A DNA stretch of 64,000 nucleotides from Homarus americanus (GCF_018991925.1 NW_024751726.1:1-64000); one strand, 5' to 3'; numbered from the stretch's first letter, positions 27,601 to 42,800 are shown. Numbers and translations are program-made. The notes: a model not told the origin generated them from the sequence alone.

Positions 27601-29660
27601 TCGACCGGAGACTTTGTTATACTCGATCAGAATTTGTTATACTAGACCGGGGACGTTATATTCGATCAGGGCGCTGGTATACTCGATCAAAGACTTTTCA
27701 TACTCGATTATGAGACGTTATACTTGAGCAGGGGACTTTGTTATACTCGATCAGGGGCTTTGTTATACTCGATCGGGGACATTACTATCTCGACCAGCGA
27801 ACTTTTGTTGTTATACACGATCAGGGATATGTTTTTCTCGATCGGGGGATGTGTTATACTCGATTAGGGACTTTATGCGATTGGATGCTTTGTTATACTC
27901 AACCGGCCGCCTTTGTTATACTCGATTAGGGACAATTGTTATACTCGATCAAAGGATTTGTTATATTCGATCAGGGGTCTGTTTATATCGACCAGCGGAT
28001 TTTGTTATACTCCATCAGGTGTCTTTGTTATACTCCATTAGGGGCCTTTGTTATACTCATCCAAGGGCTTTGTTATACTCGACCAGGGCACTGTTATGCC
28101 CGATAAGGGACTTTGTTATACTTGATCAGGGCCTTTGTTATATTCGATCAGTGAACTTTGTTATATGACCAGGTGACTATGTTATACTTCGAGGACTTTA
28201 TATATCGATCAGGGACTTATACTCGTCGAGAGTTTGTTATACTCGATGATTGGACTTTGTTATATGATTAGGGACTTTGTTATGCTCGACCATCCTTTGT
28301 TATGCTCGACCAGTGGCGTTTGTTATACTCGATCGGGACTTTGTTATATTTCGATTGGGACTTGTTATACCGATGAGGGCTGTTCATATACGATCAGAAG
28401 ACGCTTTGCTGTACTCGATCAGGGACTTTGTTAGACTCGATTAGGGGCGCTGCTCGATCAGGGACGATATTCTCGATGGTGGGCTTTTGTTAACTCGACC
28501 AGGGCCCTTTGTTCTACTCGATCAGGGCTTTGTTATACTATATCTGGGGCTTTTGTTATACTCGAACCGGAATTTGTTATACTCGATCATGAGACCTTGT
28601 TATACTCGATCAGGGCCATTATTATGCTCGAGCAGTGGGGTTTGATATCTCGATCAAGCTGCTTTGTTATACTCGATTGGGGCTTTGTTATACTCGACGG
28701 TGCTTTGTTATGCTCGACCAGTGGCTTTATACTCAATCAATGGACTTTGTTATACTCGACAGAGGCTTTGTTATACTTTATTTGGGGACTTTGTAATATT
28801 CCATCAGGGGGCTTTGTTATACTCGACCAGGTGCCTTTGTTTTGCTCGATAAAGTTTTGTTATACTTGATGACGGGCCATTGTTATACTCGATCGAGGCG
28901 GCTTTTTTCCTCGATCAGGGGACTTTGTTACTCCATCAGGGTCTTTGGTATGCTCCATTAGGGTCCTTTGTTATACTCGACCATGGTTACTGTTACTCGG
29001 TCAGGGACTTTGTTATACTTGATCAGGGACTAGGTATTATTCAATCGGGGGCTTTGGTATGCTCGACCGGGCCTTTGTTATGCTCGATAAGGGACTTTGT
29101 TATACTCGATGATAAGGCTTTGTTATACGCAACCGGGGGCCTTTGTTATACTCGATCAAGGCGCCGTTATACTCGACCGGGACTTTATACTAATAGCAGA
29201 ATTTGTTATACTCGAACAGGGACTTTATACTTGATCAGGGAAATTTGTTGTACTCGACCACGGTTTGTTATTCTCGACCAGGGACTTTGTTATACTCGAT
29301 TAGGGCTCATACTCGACCGGGGACTTTGTTATCTCGATAAGGTGAGTTTGTTATACTCGATGAGGGACTTTGTTATACTCGATCAGGCCCTGTTATACTC
29401 GATCAGGGACTTTGTTATATTCGATCTGGGGCTTTCCTTATTCGATGAGGGGACTTTTGTTATACTCGATGAGGGGCTTTGTTATATTCGATTAGGTGAC
29501 TTTGCTATACTCGATGAAGCCTTTGTTAGACTCGATGAGGGCGCTGTTATAATCGATTAGAGGACTTTGTTATACTGATGAGGGGCGCTGTTATACTCGA
29601 TCAAGGGCTTTATATATTCGATGCAGGGGACTTTGTTATCTCGATCATGAGACTTTGTTA
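24610..29660. other. longest indel-rich block, spanning the inversion
   Basis: About 5 kb of 23-bp satellite in which monomer length swings from roughly 18 to 26 bp, C or G runs are shortened and boundary bases are missing. It straddles the orientation flip near 26,807. Clean monomers resume near 29,660 in arm 2 and precede 24,610 in arm 1. The satellite family is unambiguous, but base-level detail here should not be trusted. Confidence 0.7.
26795..26820. other. inversion junction between the two 23-bp arms
   Basis: Monomers read ...CATAACAAATCACCCT up to about 26,806. From about 26,807 they read ACTCGATGGGGGCCTTTG and continue in the opposite orientation. There is no spacer or unique sequence at the turn. 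Strand composition flips here, with C runs on plus to the left and G runs on plus to the right. The junction lies inside the longest indel-rich block of the window, so it could be a true inversion or an assembly fold-back. Confidence 0.9.
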
Positions 29661-32600
29661 TTCTCATGAGGGCCTTTATTATACTCGACCAGGGGGCATT
29701 GATATTCTCGATCAGGGGACTTTGTTATACTCGATGAGGGGACTTTATTATACTCGACCAGGGGACTTTGTTATACACGATCATTGGACTTTGTTTTACT
29801 CGATCAGGAGACTTTGTTATACTCGAATAGGGGCCTTTGTTATACTCGAACAGGGACCTTTGTTATACTCGATGAGAGGGCTTTGTTATACTCGACCAGG
29901 GGACTTAATGAATACTCGATCATTGGACTTTGTTTTACTCGATGAGCAGACTTTGTTAAACTCGGATAGGGGCCTTTGTTATACTCGACCTGGGGGCTTT
30001 GATATACTCGATTAGGGGACTTTGTTATACTCGATGAGTGACTTTGTTACACTCGATCAGGGGACTTTGTTATACTCGATCATTGGATCAGGGGACTTTG
30101 TAATATTCGATTAGGGGGGCTTTGTTATACTCGATGAGGGGCCTTTGTTATACTCGATCAGGGGACATTACTATACTCGACCCGGGAGCTTTGTTATACA
30201 CGACCGGGGGATATGTTATACTCGATCAGGGGACTTTGTTATACTCAGTCAGGAGGTTTTATTATACTCAACCGGGTGATATGTTATACTCGATCAGGGG
30301 ATGTGTTATACTCGATCAGGGGACTTTGTTAGACTCGATCAGGGGGCTTTGTTTTCCTCGACTAGGGAACTTTGTTATACTCCATCAGGGTCTTTGTTAT
30401 GCTCCATTAGGAGCCTTTGTTATACTCGACCAGGGGACTTTGTTTTACTCGATCAGGGGTCTTTGTTATACTTGATCAGGGGACTTTGTATTATTCAATG
30501 AGGAGGGGGCCTTGTTATGCTCGACGAGGGGCCTTGTTATGCTCGAGAAGGCGACTTTGTTATATTCGATCGGAGTACTTTGTTTTACTAGATCAGGGGG
30601 CTTTGTTATACTCGATCAAGGGACTTTGTTAAACTCGATTAGGGGCCTTTATTATACTCGATCAAAAGGCTTTGTTATACTCGATCAGGGGGCTTTGTTG
30701 TCATCGATCAGGGGAATTTGATATACTCGACCAGGGGACTTTACTGTACTCGCCCAGGGAACTTTGTTATACACGATCAGAGGATATGTAATACTCGATC
30801 AGCGGATGTGTTATACTCAATCAGGGTACTATGTTATACTCGATCAGGAGGCTTTGTTATATTCAACCGGGGGCCTTTGTTATACTCGATCATGGGCCTT
30901 TGTTATACTCGATCAGTTGACTTTGTTATAATCGACCATGGGACTTTGTTATACTCGATCAGGGGACTTTTTTATACTCGATCAGGGGAATTTGTTATAC
31001 TCGATCGGGGGAATTTGTTTTACTCGATTAGGGGGCTTTGTTATACTCGATCAAGGGACTTTGTTATACTCGACCAGGTTACTTTGTTTTACTCGATCAG
31101 GGGACTTTGATATACTCGATCAGGGGGCTTTGTTATACTCGACCAGGGGCCATTGTTATGCTAGATCAGGGTACTTTTTTATACTCGATCAGGGAATTTG
31201 TTATACTCGATCAGAGGACTTTGTTATACTCGATTAGGGGACTCTGTTTTACTCGACCAGGGGACTTTGTTATACTCGATCAGGGGGCTTTGTTATACTC
31301 GATCAGGGGACATTACTATACTCCACCAGGGAACTTTATTATACACGATCAGGGGATATGTTATACTCGATCAAGGGACTTTGTTATATTCAGTCAGAGG
31401 GCTTTGTTATACTCAACCGGGGCCCTTTGTTTTACTCGATCAGGGAAATTTGTTATACTCGATCAAAGGACTTTGTTATACTCAACCAGGGGACTTTGTT
31501 ATTCTCGACCAGGGGTCTTTGCTATGATCGATCAGGGGACTTTGTTATACTCGATGAGGGTCCTTTGTTTCACTCGATCAGGGGACTTCGTTATACTCGA
31601 CCAGGGGACTTTGTTATACTCGATCAGGTGGTTTTGTTATACTCGACCACTGGTCTTTGTTATGCTCGATCAGGGGACATTGTTATACTCGATCAGGGGC
31701 CTTTGTTATACTCGATCCGGGGACTTTGTTAGACTCAATCAGGGGGTTTGTTTTCCTCGATTAGGGGACTTTGTTATACTACATCAGGGTCTTTGTTATG
31801 CTCCATTAGGAGCCTTTGTTATACTCGACCAGGGGACTTTGTTATACTCGATCAGGGGACTTTGTTATACTTGATCAGGGGACTTTGTATTATTCGATGA
31901 GGGGGGCTTTGTTATGCTCCACGAGGGGCCTTGTTATGCTTGATAAGGCGACTTTGTTATATTCGATCAGGGGACTTTGCTATTTTCGATCAGTAGCTTT
32001 GGTTATACTCGACCAGGGGACTTTGTTATACTCGACCAGGTGACTTTGTTATACTCGATCAGGGTAATTTGAAATACTCGTCCAGGGGACTTTGTTATAC
32101 TCGATAAGGGGACTTTGTTATACTCGATTAGGGGATTTTGTTATACTCGATCAGGGGCCTTTGTTATACTCGATCAAGGGCCTTTGTCATAAACGATCAG
32201 GGGACTTTTTCAGACTCGATGAGGGGCCTTTGTTATACTCGATGTGTGGCCTTTGTTTTACTCAATCATGGGCCATTGTTATACTCAACCAGGGTACTTT
32301 GTTACATTCGATACGGGGAATTTGTTATACTCTATGAGGGGACTTTGTTATACACGACCAGGGGACTTTGTTATATTCGATCAGAGGACTTTGTTATACT
32401 CGATCGGGGGACTTTGTTTTACTAGATCAGGGGGCTTTGTTATACTCGATCAAGGGACTTTGTTAAACTCGATTAGGGGCCTTTATTATACTCGATCAAA
32501 AGGCTTTGTTATACTAGATCAGGGGGCTTTGTTGTCATCGATCGGGGGAATTTTTTATACTCGACCAGGGTCTTTACTGTACTCGCCAAGGGAACTTTGT

Positions 32601-35600
32601 TATACACGATCAGGGGATATGGAATACTCGATCAGCAGATGTGTTATACTCAATCAGGGTACTTTGTTATACTCGATCAGGAGGCTTTATTATATTCAAC
32701 AGGGGGCCTTTGTTATACTCGATCATGGGCCTTTGTTATACTCGATCAGGGTTATACTCGATCAGGGGACTTTTTTATACTCGATCAGGGGAATTTGTTA
32801 TACTCGATCGGGGGAATTTTTTTTACTCGATCAGGGGGCTTTGTTATACTCGATCAAGGGACTTTGTTATACTCGACCAGGTTACTTTGTTTTACTCGAT
32901 CAGGGGACTTTGATTTACTCGATGAGGGGGCTTTGTTATACTCGACCAGGGGCCTTTGTTATGCTAGATCAGGGTACTTTTTTATACTCGATCAGGGGGC
33001 TTTGTTATACTCGATCAGAGGACTTTGTTAAACTCGATCAGGGGACTTTGTTATACTCGACCAGGTGACTTTGTTATACTCGATCAGGGGGCTTTGTTAT
33101 ACTCGATCAGGGGACATTACTATACTCGACCAGTGAACTTTGTTATACACGATCAGGGGATATGTTATACTCGATCAAGGGACTTTGTTATACTCAACCA
33201 GGGGACTTTGTTATTCTCGATCAGGGAAATTTGTTATACTCGATCAAGGGACTTTGTTATACTCAACCAGGGGACTTTGTTATTCTCGCCCAGGGGTCTT
33301 TGCTATGATCGATTAGGGGACTTTGTTATACTCGATCAGGGGCCTTTGTTTCACTCGATCAGGGGACTTCGTTATACTCGACCAGGGGACTTTGTTATAC
33401 TCGATCAGGGGAATTTGTAATAATCGATCAAGGTGCCTTTGTCATAACCGATCAGGGGACTTTGTTAGACTCGATGAGGGTCCTTTGTTATACTCGATGA
33501 GGGGCCTTTGTTATACTCAATCATGGGCCATTGTTATACTCAACCAGGGGACTTTCTTATACTCGATAAGATGAATTTGTTATACTCGACCAGGGGACTT
33601 TGTTATACTCGATCAGGGGAATTTGTTATACTCGACCAGGGGACTTTGTTATACACGACCATTGGACTTTGTTATATTCGATTAGAGGACTTTGTTATAC
33701 TCGATCGGGGGACTTTGTTTTACTAGATCAGGGGGATTTGTTATACTCGATCAAGGGACTTTGTTAAACTCGATTAGGGGCCTTTATTATACTCGATCAA
33801 GGGCCTTTGTTATACCCGATCAGTGGACTTTGTTATACTCGATCAGAGGACTTTGGTATACTCGATCAGGGGAATTTGTCATACTCGAACAGGGGGCTTT
33901 GTTATACTCGATAAGGGGACATTACTATACTCGACCAGGGAACTTTGTTATACACGATCAGGAGATATGTTATACTCTATCAGGGGATGTGTTATACTCG
34001 ATCAGGGGACTTTGATATACTCGATCAGGGGGCTTTATTATACTCGACCAGGGGCCTTTGTTATGCTCGATCAGGGTACTTTGTTATACTCGATGAGGGG
34101 CCTTTGTTATACTATATTGGTGACTTTTGTTATACTCGAACAAGGGGAATTTGTTATACTCGATCATGAGACTTTGTTATACTCGATCAGGGTCTTTATT
34201 ATACTCGACCAGGGGGGTTTGATATACTCGATCAGGGGAATTTGTTATACTCGATCAGAGGGCTTTGTTATATTCGATTAGGGGACTTTGTTATATTCGA
34301 CCAGGGGCCTTTGTTATGGTCAACAAGGGGACTTTGTTATTCTCGATGGCGGGACTTTGTTATACTCGATCAGGCGGCTTTGTTTTCCTCGACCACGGAA
34401 CTTTGTTATACTCGATCAGGGGACTTTGTTATACTTGATCAGGGAACTTTGTAATATTCGATCAGGGGGGCTTTGTTATAATCGACCAGGGGCCATTGTT
34501 ATACTCGATCAGGGGACTTTGTTATACTCGATCAGGGGGCTTTGTTATACTCAACCAGAGGGCTTTGTTATACTCGATCAGGTGGGTATGTTATACTCGA
34601 CCAGGGGCCTTTGTTATACTCGATGAGGGGACTTTGTTATACTCGATGAGGGGGCTTTGTTTTCCTCGATCAGGGTACTTTGTTATACTCCATCAGGGAC
34701 TTTGTTATACTCCATCAGGGACATTCTTATGCTCCATTAGGGGCCTTTGTTATACTCGACCAGGGGACTTTGTTATACTCGATCAGGGGACTTTGTTATC
34801 CTTGATCAGGGGACTTTGTATTATTCGGTGAGGGGGACTTTGTTATACTCGATCAGGGGAATTTGTAATACTCGATCAAGGGCCTTTGTCATAATCGATC
34901 AGGGGACTTTGTTAGATTCCATGAGGGGCCTTTGTTATACTTGATGAGGGGCCTTTCTTATACTCGATCATGAGACTTTGTTTTACTCGATCATTGCCTT
35001 TATTATACTCGACCAGCGGGGTTTGATATACTCGATCAGGGGACTTTGTTATACTCGATCAGGGAGCTTTGTTATACTCGACCAGGGTGCTTTGTTATGC
35101 TCGACCAAGGGCCTTTGTTATGCTCGATAAGGGGGCTTTGTTATATTCGATTAGGGAACTTTGTTATAGTCGACTAGGGGCCTTTGTTATGGTCAACCAG
35201 GGGACTATGTTATACTCGATGAGGGGACTTTGTTATACTCGATGAGGGGTCTTTGTTTACCTCGACCAGGGGAGTTTGATATACTCGATCAGGGGACTTT
35301 GTTATACTTGATTAGGGGACTTTGTAATATTCGATCAGGGGGGCTTTCTTATACTCGACCAGGGGCCTTTGTTATGCTCGATGAGGGGACTTTGTTATAC
35401 ACGATGAAGGGCCTTTGTTATACTCGATCAGGGGACATTGTTATACTCGATCAGGGGACTTTGTTATACTCGATCAGGGAACTTTGTTTTACTCGATCAG
35501 GGGGCATTGATATACTCGATCACGGGACTTTGTTATACTCGATCAGAGAACTTTGTGATACTCGATCAGGGGACTTTGTAATACTCGACCAGGGGACTTT

Positions 35601-38589
35601 GTTATACTCAATCAGGGGGCTTTGTTATATTCCATCGGGGGACATTACTATACTCGCCCAAGGAACTTTGTTATACACGATCATGGGATATGTTATACTC
35701 GATCAGGGGATGTGTTATACTCAATCAGGGGACTTTGTTATACTCGATCAGGGGCCTTTATTATACTCGATGAAGGGCCTTTGTTGTACTCGATCAGGGG
35801 ACTTTGTTATACTCTATCAGAGAACTTTGATATACTCGATCAGGGGACTTTGTTATACTCGACCAAGGACTTTGTTATACTCGATTAGCGGGCTTTGTTA
35901 TACTCGATCAGGGGACATTACTATACTCGATTAGGGGCCTTTGTTTATACTCGATCAGGGTAGTTTATTATACTCGATGAGGGGCCTTTGTTATATTATA
36001 TCAGGGGCTTTTGTTATACTCGACCCAGGGGAATTTCTTATTCTCGATCATGAGACTTTGTTATACTTGATCATTGCCTTTATTATTCTCGACCAGCGGG
36101 GTTTGATATACTTGATCAGGGGACTTTGTTATACTCGATCTTCGGACTTTGTTATACTCGACCAGGGTGCTTTGTTATGCTCGACGAGTGGCCTTTGTTA
36201 AACTCGACCAGGGGCCTTTGTTATATTCGATTAGGGGACTTTGTTATACTCGACCAGGGGCCTTTGTTATGGTCAACCAGGAGACTTTGTTATACTCGAT
36301 GAAGGGACTTTGTTATACTCGATGAGGGGGCTTTGTTTTCCTCGACCAGGGGACTTTGATATACTCGATCAGGGGACTTTGTTATACCTGATCAGGGGAC
36401 TTTGTAATATTCGATCAGGGGGGCTTTGTTATACTTGACCAGGGGCCTTTTTTATGCTAGATAAGGGGACTTTGTTATACACGATGAGGGGCCTTTGTTA
36501 TACTCGATCAGGGGACATTGTTATACACGATCAGGGGATATATTATACTCGATGAGAGGATGTGTTATACTTGATGAGTGGACTTTGTATTATTCGATCA
36601 GGGGGGCTTTGTTATGCTCGACCAGGAGCCTTTGTTATGGTCGATAAGGAGACTTTGTTATATTCGATCAGAGGACTTTGTTATTCTCGATCAAGGGCCT
36701 TGGGTATTCTCGATGAAGGGCCTTTGTTATACTCGATCAGGGGACTTTGTTATACTCGAGCAGGGGACTTTGTTATACTCGATGAGGGGGCTTTGATATA
36801 CTCGATCAGGAGACTTTGTTAAACTCGATCAGAGGACTTTGTTATACTCGATCAGGGGAATTTGTTATACTCGACCAGGGGACTTTGTTATACTGAATCA
36901 GGGGGCTTTGTTATACTCGATCAGGGGACATTACTATACTCGCCAAGGGAACTTTGTTATACACGATCAGGGGATATGTTATACTCGATCAGGGGATGTG
37001 TTATACTCGACCATGGGCCTTTGTTATACTCGATCAGGTGACTTTGTAATACTCGACCATGAGACTTTGTTATACTCGATCAGGGGGCTTTGTTATACTC
37101 GACCAAGGGCCTTTGTTATGCTCGATCAAGGTACTTTGTTATACTCGATCATGGGGCTTTGTTATACTCGATCAGGGGACATTACTGTACTCGATTAGGG
37201 GCCTTTGTTTATACTCGATCAGGGGACTTTGATATACTCGATGAGGGGGCTTTGTTATACTCGACCAGGGGCCTTTGTTATGGTCAACAAGGAGGCTTTG
37301 TTATACTCGATGAAAGGACTTTGTTATACTCGATGAGGGGGCTTTGTTTTCGTCGACCAGGGGACTTTGATATACTCAATCAGGGGACTTTGTTATACTT
37401 GATCAGGGGACTTTGTTATACTCGACCAGGGGTCTTTGTTATGCTCGATAAGGGGACTTTGTTATGCACGATGAGGGGCCTTTGTTATACTCGTTCAGGG
37501 GACATTGTTATACTCGATCAGGGGATATGTTATACTCGATCAGGGGATGTGTTATACTTGATCAGGGGACTTTGTATTATTCGATCAGGGGGGCTTTGTT
37601 ATGCTCGATAAGGAGACTTTGCTATATTCGATCAGAGGACTTTGTTATTCTCGATCAGGGGCCTTGGTTATACTCGATGAAGGGCCTTTGTTATACTCGA
37701 TGAGGGGACTTTGTTATACTCGATCAGGGGGATTTGTTTTCCTCGAGAAGGGGACTTTGTTATACTCGATCAGGGGACTTTGTTATACTTGATCAGGGGA
37801 CTTTGTAAGATTCGATCAGAGGAGCTTTGTTATATTCGACCAGGGGCCTTTGTTATGCTCGATAAGGTTACTTTGTTATACTCGATGAGGGTCCTTTGTT
37901 ATACTCTATGAGGGGACATTACTATACTCGACCAGGGAACTTTGTTATACACGATCAGGGGATATGTTATACTCGACCAGGGGACTTTGTTATACTCAAT
38001 CAGGGGGCTTTTGTTATAATCGATCGGGGGACATTATTATACTCGCCCAGGGAACTTTGTTATACACGATCAGGGGATATGTTATACTCGATCAGGGGAT
38101 GTGTTTTACTCAATCAGGGGCTTTTGTAATACTCGACCCAGGGGAATTTCTTATTCTCGATCATGAGACTTTGTTATACTTGATCATTGCCTTTATTATT
38201 CTCGACCAGCGGGGTTTGATACTCGATCAGGGGACTTTGTTATACTCGATCTTCGGACTTTGTTATACTCGACCAGGGTGCTTTGTTATGCTCAACGAGT
38301 GGCCTTTGTTAAACTCGACCAGGGGGCTTTGTTATATTCGATTAGGGGACTTTGTTATACTCGACCAGGGGCCTTTGTTATGCTCGATAAGGTTTCTTTG
38401 TTATACTCGATGAGGGTCCTTTGTTATACTCGATGAGAGGACATTACTATACTCGACCAGGGAACTTTGTTATACACGATCAGGGGATATGTTATACTCG
38501 ATCAGGGGATGTGTTATACTCGATCAGGGGATGTGTTATACTCGACCAGGGTGCTTTCTTATGTTCGACCAGTGGCCTTTGTTAAACTC

Positions 38590-38768
38590 GACCAGGGGGC
38601 TTTGATATACTCAATCAGGGGACTTTGTCATACTTGATCAGGGGACTTTGTAATATTCGATCAGGGGGCCTTGTTTTCCTCGACCAGGGGACTTTGATAT
38701 ACTCAATCAGGGGACTTTGTCATACTTGATCAGGGGACTTTGTAATATTCGATCAGGGGGGGCTTTGT
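38590..38768. repeat. 92-bp (four-monomer) local tandem duplication
   Basis: GATATACTCAATCAGGGG, a GTCATACTTGATC monomer and a GTAATATTCGATC monomer occur in series at about 38,603 and again at about 38,695. The 92-bp offset is exactly four monomers. The two copies differ mainly at one monomer containing CTTGTTTTCCTCGACC. Confidence 0.8.
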
Positions 38769-39240
38769 TATACTCGATGAGGGTCCTTTGTTATACTCGA
38801 TGAGGGGACATTACTATACTCGACCAGGGAACTTTGTTATACACGATCAGGGGATATGTTATACTCGATCAGGGGATGTGTTATACTTGATCAGGGGACT
38901 TTGTAAGATTCGATCAGGGGAGCTTTGTTATACTCGATGAGGTCCTTTGTTATACTCGATGAGGGACATTACTATACTCGATAACAGGACTTTGTTATAC
39001 TCGATCAGGGGAATTTGTTATACTGGATCAGGGGACTTTGTTATACTCGATTAGGGGGCTTTGTTATACTCAATCAGGGGACTTTGTTATACTCGATCAG
39101 GTGGTTTTGTTATACTCGACCAGGGGTCTTTGTTATGCTCGATCACGCGACTTTATTATACTCGATCAGGGGCCTTTGATATACTCGATCAGGGGCCTTT
39201 GTTATACTCGACCCGGGGACTTTGTTATACTCGATCAGGG

Positions 39241-39630
39241 GACTTTGTGATACTTGATCAAGGGACTTTGTATTATTCGATCAGGGGGCCTTTGTTATGC
39301 TCGATAAGGGGACTTTGTTATATTTGATCAGAGGACTTTGTTATTCTCGATCAGGGGCCTTGCTTATACTCGACCAGGGGACTTTGTTATACTCGGCCAG
39401 GGGACTTTGTTATACTCGACCAGGGGACATTGTTATACTCGATAAGGGGAATTTGTAATAATAGATCAACGGCCTTTGTCATATTCGATTTGGGGACTTT
39501 GTTAGACTCGATGAGGAGCCTTTGTTATTCTCGATGAGGAGCTTTTGTTATACTCAATCAAGGGCCATTGTTATACTCATCCAGGGGACTTTGTTATACT
39601 CGATAAGAGGACTTTGTTATACTCGACCAG
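39241..39630. repeat. duplicated segment in arm 2 (offset 4,038), copy 1
   Basis: Shares unusual variants in the same order with 43,279-43,668: GTGATAC, TATTATTCGATC, TATATTTGATCAGAGG, GTAATAAT, GTCATATTCGAT, GTTAGACTCGATGAGGAG and CTCATCCAGGGG. The offset is a constant 4,038 bp. Variant-order similarity continues rightward to roughly 40,200, where copy 1 becomes indel-rich. Confidence 0.8.
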
Positions 39631-39751
39631 GGGACTTTGTTATACTCGGATCAGGGGAATTTGTTATACTGATCAAGGGTCTTTTGTTATGTACTCCGCG
39701 ATCAGTGGACTTTTGTTATACCTCGAGCAAGGGGCTTTGTTATACTCGATC

Positions 39752-39838
39752 AGGGGACATTACTATACTCGACCAGGGAACTTTGTTATACACGATCAGG
39801 GGATATGTTATACTCTATCAGGGGATGTGTTATACTCG
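39752..39838. repeat. four-monomer variant cassette, arm 2 (inverted) example
   Basis: Reverse-complement version of the arm 1 cassette: GGGGACATTACTATAC, then GGGAACTTTG with TTATACACGATC, then GGGGATATG, then GGGGATGTG. It recurs in arm 2 near 30,170, 35,640, 36,925, 38,030, 38,450, 38,815, 43,850, 45,015 and 45,935, sometimes missing one member. Its presence in both arms shows that the cassette existed before the orientation split. Confidence 0.85.
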
Positions 39839-42800
39839 ATGAGGGGACTTTGTTATACTCGATCAGGAGGCTTTGTTACACTCAACCTGGGGCCTTTGTT
39901 TTACTCGATTAGTGGCCTTTGTTATACTCGATCAAGGGACTTTGTTATACTCGATTAAGGGACTTTGGTATACTCAATCAGAGGGCTTTGTTTTCCTCGA
40001 TCAGGGGACTTTGTTATACTCGATCAGGGTCATTGTTACACTCCATCAGGGGCCTTTGTTATGCTCGACCAGGGGACTTTGTTATACTCGATCAGGGGAC
40101 TTTGCTATACTTGAAAGGGGACTTTGTAATATTCGATCAGGGGGCCTTTGTTATACTCGACCAGGGGACTTTGTTATACTCGATTAGGGGACTTTGTTAT
40201 TCTCGATGAGGGGGCTTTGATATACCCGATCAGGGGACTTTTGTTTTTACTCGATGGAGAGGACTTTGCTATAATTCCGATGATTGGGCCTTTGTTATAC
40301 TCGATCAGGGGACTTTATTATACTCGACCAGGTCCTTGTTATGGTCACGACCAGTGGCCTTTGTTATACCTTTCGCTGATCAGGAGGCTTTTGTTATATC
40401 TTCGATTAGGTGACTTTGTTATATTTCCGATGAGGGGCATTTGTTATACTCGATCAAGGGCCTTGCTATACCTGGATCAGAGGACTCGGTTAGGACCTCG
40501 ATTAGGGCCTTTGTTATAATCCATCAGGGACTTTGTTATACTCGGATTAGAGGATATGTTATACTATATCAGGGGCTTTTGTTATAATCGAAAAAGGGGA
40601 ATTTGGTATACTCGATCATGAGAATTTGTTATACTCGATCAGGGCCTTTATCATACTTGACCAGGGGGGTTTGATATACTAGATCAGGGGACTTTGTTAT
40701 ACTCGGTCAGGGAGTTTTATTATACTCGATCAGGGGACTTTGTTATACTCGATCGGGGGACTTTGTTTTACTCGATCAGGGGGCTTTGTTATACTCGATC
40801 AAGGGACTTTGTTATACTCGACCAGGGGACTTTGTTTTACTCGATCAGGGGACTTTGGTATACTCGATCAGGGGACTTTGTTATACTCAAACAGGGGACT
40901 TTGTTATACTCGATCAGGGGGCTTTGTTATACTCGATCAGGGTATATGTTACATTCTATCAGGGGATGTGTTATACTCGATGAGGGGCATTTGTTATACT
41001 CGATCAAGGGCCTTTGCTATAATCGATCAGAGGACTTTGTTAGACTCGATTAGGGGCCTTTGTTATAATCGATCAGGGGACTTTGTTATACTCGATTAGA
41101 GGGATATGTTATACTATATCAGAGGCTTTTTTTATAATCGAAGAAGGGGAATTTGGTATACTCGATCATGAGAATTTGTTATACTCATCAGGTCATTGTT
41201 ATCCCTCCATCAGGGCCTTTGTTATAAATTTTGACCAGGGGACTTTGTTATACTCGATCAGGGACTTTGTTATATCACGGAAAAGGGACTTTGTATTCGA
41301 TGAGAGGGGCTTTGTTATACTCGATCAGGGGACTTTTTTATACTCGACCAGGGGACTTTGTTATACTCGATCAGGGGGCTTTGATATACTCGATCAGGGG
41401 ACTTTGTTTTACTCGATGAGAGGACTTTGTTATACTCGATGATTGGGCTTTGTTATACTCGATCAGGGGACTTTGTTATACTCGACCAAGGTCCTTTGTT
41501 ATTGTCGACCAGTGGCCTTTGTTATACTCGATCAGGGGACTTTGTTATCCTCGATCAGGGGACTTTGTTATACTTGACCAGGGGACTTTGTTTTACTCGA
41601 TCAGGGGACTTTGTTATACTCGATCAGGGGACTTTGTTATACTCCTTCAGGGGACTTTGTTATACTCGATGATTGGGCTTTGTTATACTCGATGATTGGG
41701 CTTTGTTATACTCGATTAGGGGACTTTGTTATACTCGATTAGGGAGACTTTATTATACTCAAACGGGGGCCTTTGTTATACTCGATCAGGAGACTTTATT
41801 GTACTCGATCAGGGAAATTTATTATACTCGACCAGGGGACTTTGTTATACTCGATCAAGGGCTTTTGTTATACTCGATCAGGGGACTTTGTTATATTCGA
41901 TCAGGGGGCTTTCTTATATTCGATGAGGGGACTTTGTTATACTCGATGAGGGACTTTGTTATATTCGATGAGGGGCCTTTGTTATACTCGATTAGAGGAC
42001 TTTGTTATACTCGATGAGGGGCCTTTGTTATACTTGATCAAGGGCTTTTGTTATACTCGAACCAGGGGACTGTGTTATTTGAGATCATGAGACTTTGTTA
42101 TACTCCATGAGAGGCCTTTATTATACTCGACCAGGGGGCTTTGATATTCTCGATCAAGGGACTTTGTTATTCTCGATGAGGGGAATTGTTATACTCGACC
42201 AGCGGACTTTTTTGTGCTCGATCAGGGGACTTTGTTATACTCGATCAGGGGGCTTTGTTATCCTCGATCAGGGGACATTACTATCTCGACCAGGGGACTT
42301 TGTTATATTCGATCAGGTGGTTTTGTTATACTCGACCAGGGGACTTTGTTATACTCGATCAGGGGCCTTTGTTATACTCGATTAGGGGACTTTGTTATAC
42401 TTGATTAGGGGCCTTGTTTTCCTCGATTAGGGGATTTTGTTATATTTGATCAGGGGAATTTGTTATACTCGATGAGGGGACTTTGTTATACTCGATCAGG
42501 GGACATAGTTATACTCGATCAGGGGGCTTTGTTATCCTAGATCACGGGACTTTGTTATACTCGACCAGGGGACTTTGTTTTACTCGATCAGGGGACTTTG
42601 TTATACTCGATCAGGGGTCTTTGTTATACTCGATCAGGGGACTTTGTTATGCTCGATCAGGAGACATAGTTATACTCGATCAGGGACTTTGTAATATCCG
42701 ATCAGGGGGCTTTCTTATACTCGATGAGGGGCCTTTGTTATACTCGACCAGGGGACTTTGTTATACTCCATCAGCTGTCTTTGTTATACTCCATCAGGGG

